Below are positions 6,676 to 12,690 of a stretch of DNA of 14,863 nt, piece by piece. The stretch is from contig SCRI01000052.1 in NCBI GenBank assembly GCA_004298675.1, positions 1 to 14,863 on the forward strand, written 5' to 3'. Below the pieces are notes generated by a model, which searched no databases, was not told the DNA's origin, and saw nothing but the letters and a program-made list of their open reading frames with translations. Both the position numbers and the translations under genes were made by a program. Each line of letters opens with the position of its first letter. The first letter of the stretch is position 1. The DNA comes from a bacterium. GTDB taxonomy: Bacteria > Vulcanimicrobiota > Vulcanimicrobiia > Vulcanimicrobiales > SCRA01.

Positions 6676-6704
6676 ATAATGCCCGCGTGTGGAGAGCGTG
6701 TGAA
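6676..6704 (-). promoter_or_regulatory. Possible internal promoter for the exported protein gene
   Basis: On the minus strand TTCACA (6699-6704, five of six) and CATTAT (6676-6681, four of six) are 17 bp apart in the 64-bp gap after the histidine kinase gene. The implied start is only a few bases before the ATG at 6666, giving a leaderless or nearly leaderless message; no SD is seen at that ATG. It would let the two downstream genes be expressed apart from the two-component system. Confidence 0.4.
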
Positions 6705-6730
6705 CGGCGTGCAACTCGTTCACCCGTACC

Positions 6731-7771
6731 TTAGCGTGGAAGGCGCACTTCGACACGGGCCCCCGAATCGGCGGGCCCGACGTCCAGCGTAGCGCCGATC
6801 GCCCTGGCCAGCGCCTGCACCACCCGCAGTCCCAAGCCCGATCCACGCCCGTCGAGCGCGCCACGGATGGCGGCAACGGCTTCCGAGCCCGCCGAGTCTT
6901 CGATGCGCACGACAGCCATCGCGTCGTGGAAACGAACGGTCACGGCCACGCGTCCCTCTGGGGGCGTCGCCTGCAGCGCGTTCACGAGCAGGTTGGCAAC
7001 GATGCGTGCCAGGTGGCCCTCGTCGGTGCGCGCCACCACGGGCACGGGCCCTGGGTCGACGTCGAGGACGATACCTTTACGCGTGGCGAGGTCGCCGTAC
7101 GAGGCGGCGGTGCGACGCACGGTTGCCGCGACGTCGACGCCGTGCCGATCGACGCGCAAGAGTCCAGCCTCGGCGGCGGCTACGTCGCGCAGATCGGCCA
7201 CCGTCGTCTCCAGCGACCCGATGTCCGTTAGTAGGCGCGTGAGCATGCGCGGATCGTCCGGAGCGATCAATCCGTCCCGCTGCGCCTCGATGGTTCCGCG
7301 CATTGCCGTCAACGGATGCGCGAGATCGTGAGCAATTCCGGCAACCAGCTCGCGCTCGGAACGCCGCGCCCTGCTCAGCTCCTGCGCCATGCGATTGGCA
7401 CGCTGCGCCACGCGCTCCAGCTCCGGCGCGCCGATTGCGGGAATCGGCTGATCGAGCAGGCCGCTGGCAAAGCGCGCCAACCCTCGATCGAGCACGGTAA
7501 CCGAGCGCACGAGTTCCCAGGCTACGAGCAGGCCAACCACCACCCCCAAGAAGACGGCGATCGCCAAGGAGAGCGCGAGAATCTGGTCGAGGAGGCCATA
7601 GATTGTCTCGAGATCGGGGCCCCAGCCCAGCGTGCTCCGCATGGTCGCGAAATGACCCGCGAAGGGCGCGAGATAGGCTCGCACGACCCAGTGCACGAGA
7701 CCGGCCGCGGCGAGCATCGCCAGCATCGTCACTGCCGCGGTACCCAGGATGATCCGCCCTCCGAGGCTCAT
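6731..7771 (-). CDS. Sensor histidine kinase of an OmpR-type two-component system
   Basis: A 346-residue membrane kinase. Helix 1 (8-30) and helix 2 (64-88) enclose a periplasmic loop of only about 33 residues containing His40 and Met44. A HAMP-like linker (about 90-140) is followed by the HisKA box GIAHDLAHPL with His148. The ATPase domain has an N box around RIVANLLVNALQATP (Asn260/Asn264) and a G2 box GRGSGLGLRVVQ (308-319). The G1 region reads IEDSAGSEAVAAIRGAL rather than DxGxG, and the F box is short, so the lid is degenerate. Its ATG overlaps the response regulator's TGA (ATGA, 7768-7771), showing translational coupling. The small sensor loop suggests detection of a metal or membrane signal, possibly copper by context. 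Confidence 0.9.
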   Translation of the reverse strand: MSLGGRIILGTAAVTMLAMLAAAGLVHWVVRAYLAPFAGHFATMRSTLGWGPDLETIYGLLDQILALSLAIAVFLGVVVGLLVAWELVRSVTVLDRGLARFASGLLDQPIPAIGAPELERVAQRANRMAQELSRARRSERELVAGIAHDLAHPLTAMRGTIEAQRDGLIAPDDPRMLTRLLTDIGSLETTVADLRDVAAAEAGLLRVDRHGVDVAATVRRTAASYGDLATRKGIVLDVDPGPVPVVARTDEGHLARIVANLLVNALQATPPEGRVAVTVRFHDAMAVVRIEDSAGSEAVAAIRGALDGRGSGLGLRVVQALARAIGATLDVGPADSGARVEVRLPR

Positions 7772-8436
7772 TGGGCGTTCCGCGCGGCGTAGCCTACGCC
7801 CACGATCGTCTCGATCAGCGGATCCTGCGCGCCGGCCTCGCGCAGCTTCTTGCGAATGTTCTTCACGTGCGAGTCGATGGTACGTTCGGAAGTCTCGAGG
7901 TCCAGGTTCAGCACGTCGGCAAGATCGGCGCGTGTGTAGACGCGCCCCGGATGGCGAGCCAAACGCTCCAAGAGCGCGTACTGCGTTGCCGTCAACGCTA
8001 CGTCCCGGCCATGGACACGTACCGACTGAGCCTCGCGATCCAGCTCGACGCCGTCCGAGAGCCGGAGACGCGTAGCGCCTTGGCGGCGCAGCACGACCGC
8101 GATGCGGCGCGCGAGCTCGGCCACACTGAACGGCTTGGTGACGTAGTCATCGGCGCCGAGGTCGAAGCCTGAGAGGCGCTGCGCCTCTTCGCTGCGCGCA
8201 GTGAGCATCAAAAACGGGATTTCGCGCGCGCGCAGCTTCGGCGCGAGCTCGTCGCCCGGCTGCCCTGGGAGTCCGCGATCGATCAGCGCCACCGCGGGAA
8301 CCTGCTGCTCGATGGCGCGCTTTGCCTCGGTAACCGAACGTGCCCAGCGCAGTTCCCATCCCTCGCGTCCCGCATACGGCGCGAGCGTGTCGTAGATCGA
8401 GGGGTCGTCCTCGACCAAGAGCAGCGAGATAGCCAT
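7768..8436 (-). CDS. OmpR/PhoB-family response regulator
   Basis: A 222-residue cytosolic transcription factor. The receiver domain has the acidic pocket E9-D10-D11, the phospho-acceptor Asp53 in ALIDRGLPG, Thr79 in MLTAR and Lys101 in TKPFS. The C-terminal winged helix (about 125-220) contains LTATQYALLERLARHPG and the recognition helix SERTIDSHVKNIRKKL, ending GVGYAARNAQ. I placed the start at the ATG of 8434-8436 because MAISLLLVEDD is the normal receiver start; the open frame continues to 8544 but that part overlaps the ABC1 kinase gene. Only five bases separate it from that upstream gene, so both are probably cotranscribed, with the histidine kinase coupled downstream. Confidence 0.93.
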   Translation of the reverse strand: MAISLLLVEDDPSIYDTLAPYAGREGWELRWARSVTEAKRAIEQQVPAVALIDRGLPGQPGDELAPKLRAREIPFLMLTARSEEAQRLSGFDLGADDYVTKPFSVAELARRIAVVLRRQGATRLRLSDGVELDREAQSVRVHGRDVALTATQYALLERLARHPGRVYTRADLADVLNLDLETSERTIDSHVKNIRKKLREAGAQDPLIETIVGVGYAARNAQ

Positions 8437-8441
8437 GCGCC

Positions 8442-10058
8442 TTACCGCCGCCGCGCGTGCTGCAACGTCAAGACCGCAAAGGCGCTCAGGATAGCCGCGG
8501 CTGCGAAACCGAAGATAAACGCGGGCCCCGCCCAACGCTCCCATCCGGAGGGATGATAAACGATCATCAAGACGGCTAGCGCGTTGATAAACGCGGCGGC
8601 GATAATGCTTAGACCCAAGCGCGCGGTCAGCGTTTCGAGCGCCTTCAAGATCGGCTCATAGCCAGCCGGCCGCGTGTAAATCTCGAGTGTTCCCCGCTCC
8701 AGCAATCCGATGAGACGGCGCGCGTGCGCGGGAAACTCCGCAGCCGCCGTTGCGGTGGCAAGTGCCAGGGCCGGCGTGCGTTTGAGCCACTGCTCGGGCG
8801 AATAGCGCCGCGCGAGTACCTGCTTCACGTAAGGCGCGAAGTAGGTCGCCGTGCTTGCTCCAGGCGCCAGTTCCGCCACCACGCCCTCGACCATCAGCCA
8901 GGTCTTGAAGACGAGGGCAAGGTTCACCGGGAGGTGGAGACGGTGACGGCGCACGACGTCGAAGATATTCTCAAGCATCCTGCCGACAGCCAGCTCCGCT
9001 AATGGGCGCCCCCAGTACTCGGCCACCAGCCGCTCGACGTCGCGCTGCAGCAGCACGCGGTCCACGGGCACGCGAGCCGCCCCGATGTCCAGCAGCACGT
9101 CGACCATGCCCGCTGCGTCGTGGCCCTCGATTGCCGCGAAGATGTCGCCGAGTTGTTCGCGTGTCGCCTCTTCCAAGGTTCCGACCATGCCGAAGTCGAT
9201 AAGGCCGATCGTACCGTCTGGCTCGATGAAGTAGTTACCTGGATGCGGGTCGGCGTGGAAGAAGCCTTCGTCGAAAACCATCGTCAAGTAGAGCTGCGCC
9301 AAGCGCATGGCGAGACTCTGGCGCTCGATGCCGGCCGCCGCCAGTGCCGCCGTATCTCCAACCTTGGCGCCCGTCATGCGTTCGAGCGTGAGCACGCGCG
9401 AGGTCGTGGTCTCCCAGAATATCCGCGGAATGTGGACCTTCGCCTTGCCGGCCAGGGCCTGGGCCAGGCGCTCGGCGTTGTGCCCCTCGGTGATGTAGTC
9501 CAACTCAGCGCGCAGCGTGCGCGCGAACTCGTCCACCAGCTCCGGTGCGTCGTAGGGCGCCTCCGGTCCGAGGCGCCGCGCAATGACGGCGGCGAGATCC
9601 CCAAGGATGTGGAGGTCCTCGTCCACCCGCTCCACGACTCCGCGTCGCCTCACCTTGACGATGACGGCAGTACCGTCGTGCAGCACCGCGCCGTGCGCCT
9701 GCCCGATGGAGCCGGCGGCAACCGGCGACCAATCGAAGGAGGCAAAGAGCTCCTCAACCGGGCGTCCGAGCTCCTCCACCAGGACCTCCTCGATTGCCGT
9801 GCGCGCTTCAGGCGGAACCTGGTCTTGCAGTTTAGCGAGTTCGCGTTGGAGCTCGGGGGACACGATGTCAGAGCGTGTGGAGACCACTTGCCCCAGCTTC
9901 ACGAAGGTCGTGCCGAGGTCTTCAAGGGCGAGCCGAACGTGCTCCGCCTCGGTGTACGGTTCCGGTCGCCTCAGGTGGCCGAGCAGGCCACGGTGGAAGG
10001 GCACGAGCCGCTCCAAGCCCAGGATGCCCATGAGATAACCAAGGCCGTGACGTGCCAC
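8442..10058 (-). CDS. ABC1/UbiB-family atypical kinase
   Basis: A 538-residue kinase-like protein. The KxGQ signature is at 54-57 (FVKLGQVVSTRSD). The Ala-rich nucleotide loop AAGSIGQAH (114-122), Lys135, the ExD motif (AELDY, 184-188), FFHADPHPGN (266-275) and IDFG (287-290) follow in the expected order. Two C-terminal helices (about 474-495 and 508-530) anchor it in the membrane. Members assist ubiquinone or other prenyl-lipid metabolism; ATPase activity is known for COQ8, and protein kinase activity is uncertain. The start taken is the GTG at 10056-10058, but the same frame upstream encodes RRIRYREIASA, which looks like the usual family N-terminus and has no ATG, GTG or TTG. It heads the minus-strand block, five bases before the response regulator. 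Confidence 0.92.
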   Translation of the reverse strand: MARHGLGYLMGILGLERLVPFHRGLLGHLRRPEPYTEAEHVRLALEDLGTTFVKLGQVVSTRSDIVSPELQRELAKLQDQVPPEARTAIEEVLVEELGRPVEELFASFDWSPVAAGSIGQAHGAVLHDGTAVIVKVRRRGVVERVDEDLHILGDLAAVIARRLGPEAPYDAPELVDEFARTLRAELDYITEGHNAERLAQALAGKAKVHIPRIFWETTTSRVLTLERMTGAKVGDTAALAAAGIERQSLAMRLAQLYLTMVFDEGFFHADPHPGNYFIEPDGTIGLIDFGMVGTLEEATREQLGDIFAAIEGHDAAGMVDVLLDIGAARVPVDRVLLQRDVERLVAEYWGRPLAELAVGRMLENIFDVVRRHRLHLPVNLALVFKTWLMVEGVVAELAPGASTATYFAPYVKQVLARRYSPEQWLKRTPALALATATAAAEFPAHARRLIGLLERGTLEIYTRPAGYEPILKALETLTARLGLSIIAAAFINALAVLMIVYHPSGWERWAGPAFIFGFAAAAILSAFAVLTLQHARRR

Positions 10059-10229
10059 GGCGCTAGCGATTTCGCGGTAGCGGATACGTCGTAAACTCGC
10101 CGGGTTGAGCGCCCGTACTACGCTCGCTATCCTCGCAAAAACACCGGAAGAAACGAGGAACGAGACGCGAAGGCCAGTTCCGCTGCTCCTTCGTGAACTC
10201 GTAGCGCACCATGGCTACGATCATGACGC
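10059..10229. other. Divergent spacer between ABC1 kinase and GH130 genes
   Basis: This 171-bp gap should hold promoters in both directions, but I see no convincing -35/-10 pair. On the minus strand a 49-codon frame runs from an ATG at 10210-10212 to 10063 and lacks an SD. In the ABC1 frame the minus strand is open back to a TAG near 10207 and carries family-like N-terminal residues with no standard start codon. A weak -10-like TACGAT (10216-10221) precedes the GH130 ATG without a matching -35. Confidence 0.4.
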
Positions 10230-11369
10230 ATGAGCTACAGTCGCCATGGTCTTAGCAGTCCTCCATCTTCCGTCCAGGTGCGCCGGCTGGGCGTTGTGAT
10301 GGAACCGGATCCAAGCAGCGCATTGGAAGTCGAAGGGGTCTGCAATCCCGGCGTTGCGCGTGGCATCGACGGGGAGCTCTACCTCTTCCCGCGCCTGGTG
10401 GCGCGGGACAACTACTCCCGCATCGGAATCGCACGCGTACGCTTCAACGCGGATGGCGATCCGATTGGCGTTGAGCGTCTTGGTATCGCCTTGGAGCCGT
10501 CTGCGCCGTATGAGCGCGCGGGGCCGGGGCAGGGCGGTTGCGAGGATCCGCGCGTGAGTTACTTGGCGCCGCTTGGCCGCTACGTTATGAGCTATACGGC
10601 TCTCGGCTCCGAGAGTCCCCGCATCGCGCTGGCGACTTCCGATGACCTCTTCAGGTGGGAACGGCTTGGTCTCGTATGGTTTGAGGATCCAGCATTAGGC
10701 GTAGATTTCAATGCTGTCAACGACAAAGACGCCGTCTTCTTCCCTCAGGCCACCGTGGATGCGCATGGTCGGCCTGCCCTGGCGCTGGTGCACCGGCCGT
10801 TGTTTCCTCGTTCGATGCCGGGAGACGCGGCAACGGCGCCGGTACCCCGGACGCTGGATCTCGATCGTGAAAGCATGTGGCTGTCCTATTGCTCGCTGAA
10901 AGCGGCTACCTGCAATAGGCACCTGCTCTGCCACTTCACCACCCATTGTCGTTTGGCGTCGCCGGTCTCGCCGTGGGAACGCTTAAAGATCGGTGCCGGT
11001 ACGCCGCCGGTCGCTACCGAGCACGGTTACGTGATGTTATATCACGGCGTTGCCGGCGATGTTGTTGATGATGTTCGGACGATGACCTATGCGGGCGGTT
11101 TGATGGTCCTCGATAAGAAAGACCCACGCGTTATCCGCTATCGATCGCCAGAGCCTGTGCTCGAGCCGCAGCAGCCTGAGGAGCTCAAGGGAACCGTCGA
11201 CCGCGTGGTCTTTCCAACCGGCGCGGACCTACGGACCGATCTCGGACTTCGCCATCGGCTCGACGTCTATTACGGCATGGCGGATCAGAGAATCGGCGCA
11301 GCCTGCATCGATCTCCCGCGGTCTTTCCCTGTAGGGGCACCAGCCGACCGATCAGATCATTGCATTTGA
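10230..11369 (+). CDS. GH130-type glycosidase/phosphorylase (five-bladed propeller)
   Basis: A 379-residue cytosolic protein with GH130 hallmarks. GCEDPRVS (103-110) carries the family's conserved Asp. NAVNDKDAVFFP (161-172), HRP (188-190), WERLKIGAGTPPVATEHGYVMLYHG (249-273), VVFPTGA (326-332) and YYGMADQRIGAA (347-358) follow in order. GH130 enzymes phosphorolyse or hydrolyse beta-mannosides, with phosphate as nucleophile in the phosphorylases. Substrate cannot be set from here. The stretch YCSLKAATCNRHLLCHFTTHC has five cysteines; flanking motifs stay in frame, so I see no frameshift. No SD is evident at the ATG; ATG 10299 (MEPDPSS) is an alternative that keeps the core. It stands alone, convergent with the M56 gene. 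Confidence 0.85.
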   Translation: MSYSRHGLSSPPSSVQVRRLGVVMEPDPSSALEVEGVCNPGVARGIDGELYLFPRLVARDNYSRIGIARVRFNADGDPIGVERLGIALEPSAPYERAGPGQGGCEDPRVSYLAPLGRYVMSYTALGSESPRIALATSDDLFRWERLGLVWFEDPALGVDFNAVNDKDAVFFPQATVDAHGRPALALVHRPLFPRSMPGDAATAPVPRTLDLDRESMWLSYCSLKAATCNRHLLCHFTTHCRLASPVSPWERLKIGAGTPPVATEHGYVMLYHGVAGDVVDDVRTMTYAGGLMVLDKKDPRVIRYRSPEPVLEPQQPEELKGTVDRVVFPTGADLRTDLGLRHRLDVYYGMADQRIGAACIDLPRSFPVGAPADRSDHCI

Positions 11370-11374
11370 GCAAC

Positions 11375-11394
11375 GCTGGCGGCGCGCCGTCAGC
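11375..11394. other. 20-bp GC-rich dyad between convergent genes
   Basis: GCTGGCGGCG (11375-11384) faces CGCCGTCAGC (11385-11394) with one G:T wobble. It starts six bases after the GH130 stop codon and overlaps the M56 stop. No T tract is present. Its place between convergent genes suggests a shared transcription pause or mRNA end. Confidence 0.4.
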
Positions 11395-12178
11395 AGTGAT
11401 GAATCTGTAAGTATGCCAAATGGGTGACGACTGCAACGTGGCTAAGCGCTACCAATAGGACGAGGGCGAATGGGGTCACGGATGCGAAGGCGGACGAGAG
11501 CTTGCGAGCCGGGATTCGTGCAACCTGAAAGGCGGCGACAGGCGCGGTCGAACAGAGGCCAGCCCGTTGAAAGCGGGCGGTCAACGCGTCATATGCCGGC
11601 GGATCGAGGATTCGAGCGATAGCATCGGCGTAGCGTTCCCGGCGGCGATAGAGCGCGTTCTCGAGCGCGTCGAAGCCAGGCACCACCAGCCCGGCAAACA
11701 GGAGGTGCCATAACAGCGCGCGGATGGCGTCTCCGCGTCGCGCGTGCGCCACTTCGTGCCTAGCGACGAGGTCCAACTCCGTCGCATCCAGTGCGTCGAG
11801 CATGCCGCGCGAGAAAACGATGCGGCGCCCTGGGATGGCGAAGCAAAAAATCGCCGGAACGTCGACATAGATGACCGCAACCGGACGGGATTCAAGCCGC
11901 TCGCCCGCGCGCGCGAATGCCGCACTGACCTCGGCCGGGGGTTCGGAACAGAGCTCCTCGATGGAGAGAAGAGCGCCTTGGACGCGCGCGACGCGCAGCA
12001 GCGCCGCCACCACAAGCAGGCCGCCGTAGACAACAAAAACCGCGATCATGTGCTCATGCAGCCACAGCAAGCCGTGGTATGTTACATCGACGAAGTCGAG
12101 CCAGCAGAAGCGTTTGGCGAAAAATCCGAGCGGCACGAGCGACAATGCGACGAGGCCGGCCCGCAGATACCGGGACAT
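11390..12178 (-). CDS. M56-family (BlaR1/MecR1-type) membrane metalloprotease
   Basis: A 262-residue protein with membrane helices near 5-22, 36-62, 152-168 and 235-256. The zinc motif HEVAH is at 141-145, with a likely third ligand in RERYAD (Glu181, the ExxAD pattern). This is the protease core of BlaR1/MecR1, which cleaves or triggers loss of the BlaI repressor after a signal. The large extracytoplasmic penicillin-binding sensor of staphylococcal BlaR1 is absent, so the signal must reach it by its own loops or a partner. It starts one base after the BlaI-type gene's stop, a standard pairing. The chromosomal neighbour is an RND pump, not a beta-lactamase. Confidence 0.88.
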   Translation of the reverse strand: MSRYLRAGLVALSLVPLGFFAKRFCWLDFVDVTYHGLLWLHEHMIAVFVVYGGLLVVAALLRVARVQGALLSIEELCSEPPAEVSAAFARAGERLESRPVAVIYVDVPAIFCFAIPGRRIVFSRGMLDALDATELDLVARHEVAHARRGDAIRALLWHLLFAGLVVPGFDALENALYRRRERYADAIARILDPPAYDALTARFQRAGLCSTAPVAAFQVARIPARKLSSAFASVTPFALVLLVALSHVAVVTHLAYLQIHHC

Positions 12179-12179
12179 A

Positions 12180-12596
12180 TCACCGCCGTCTGCGTTTGAG
12201 CGCCGTACGCAGCTCGGCCATCATCGCCTCGTCCTGTGCGACGAGGTCCACGAAGCCATGTATCGCTGCCGCACCATGAGCCTGTACCAATTCGTTCAGC
12301 GTGTCGGACATACGGCGCTCGAGATATTGCTGCCGTGACAATGCCACATCATACTTCGTCTCAAGACTACGGCCGCTCTTGGTGACCAAGCCTTTCTGCA
12401 AAAGGCGCGAGAGCTCCGTATGGATCGTAGTATAGGCGAGCTCGTCCCGGCGTGACAATGCGGCATGCAGATCGGTTGCGGAAGTAGGGCCGTGACCCCA
12501 GAGATAACTCAAGATCATGGCCTGACGATGGCCGAGCGGGCCGAGGGGCAGCTGTTCATGACGTCGTGATGTCACTGTCTGCGGCTCGTTCTCCAC
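12180..12596 (-). CDS. BlaI/MecI/CopY-family repressor
   Basis: A 138-residue winged-helix protein. PLGPLGHRQAMILSYLWGHGPTSATDLHAALS (17-48) and the recognition segment AYTTIHTELSRLLQKGLVTKSG (54-75) match the family. The C-terminal helices (87-135) would form the dimer and hold the site cut in BlaI-type control. The start is GTG (12594-12596) with only a weak SD; no better in-frame start was found. It is cotranscribed with the M56 protease and diverges from the RND permease across 94 bp. It probably represses both directions. CopY-type members sense copper through C-terminal CxC pairs; none is present here, so direct metal sensing is unlikely. Confidence 0.9.
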   Translation of the reverse strand: MENEPQTVTSRRHEQLPLGPLGHRQAMILSYLWGHGPTSATDLHAALSRRDELAYTTIHTELSRLLQKGLVTKSGRSLETKYDVALSRQQYLERRMSDTLNELVQAHGAAAIHGFVDLVAQDEAMMAELRTALKRRRR

Positions 12597-12605
12597 GCCT
12601 GCGGT

Positions 12606-12640
12606 GCCATCCTATCCGGCGCGAAAGCAAGCCGGATGGC
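12606..12640. promoter_or_regulatory. Nested inverted repeats in the blaI-RND divergent spacer
   Basis: ATCCGGC (12614-12620) and GCCGGAT (12631-12637) are perfect arms around a 10-base loop. GCCATCC (12606-12612) can instead pair with GGATGGC (12634-12640). The dyads lie just upstream of the blaI start, where an operator would be expected. The sequence does not match the TACA/TGTA core of known BlaI/CopY operators, so assignment to this BlaI is inference. Confidence 0.4.
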
Positions 12641-12648
12641 CGCGGCCG

Positions 12649-12678
12649 TTGACGCGTTACTACAGGGCGTGGTATTGT
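12649..12678 (+). promoter_or_regulatory. Probable promoter for the RND permease, with BlaI-like half-site
   Basis: TTGACG (12649-12654, five of six), an 18-bp spacer, then TATTGT (12673-12678, four of six) preceded by the TGn of an extended -10. Transcription would start about six bases before the ATG, and no SD is visible, so the message is probably leaderless. The spacer contains TACTACA (12658-12664), identical to the left half of a BlaI operator (TACTACA/TGTAGTA as recalled for mycobacterial BlaI). The right half is poorly kept. Confidence 0.5.
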
Positions 12679-12690
12679 GGCTCGGTACAC

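Noticed and set aside
8437-8544. 36-codon N-terminal extension of the response regulator
   Set aside because: It overlaps the end of the ABC1 gene and precedes the canonical receiver start MAISLLLVEDD.
9120-10094. 324-codon plus-strand frame
   Set aside because: Antisense to the ABC1 kinase gene, which has every family motif in order; no SD or domain on the plus strand.
10063-10212. 49-codon minus-strand frame (MVRYEFTKEQRNW...)
   Set aside because: No SD and no recognised family; it overlaps the family-like upstream ABC1 frame. Kept only as a note in the spacer entry.
10860-10960. Suspected frameshift in the Cys-rich part of the GH130 gene
   Set aside because: Motifs on both sides are in the same frame, and a Cys/His-rich segment ending in SPWERLKIG looks familiar from relatives.
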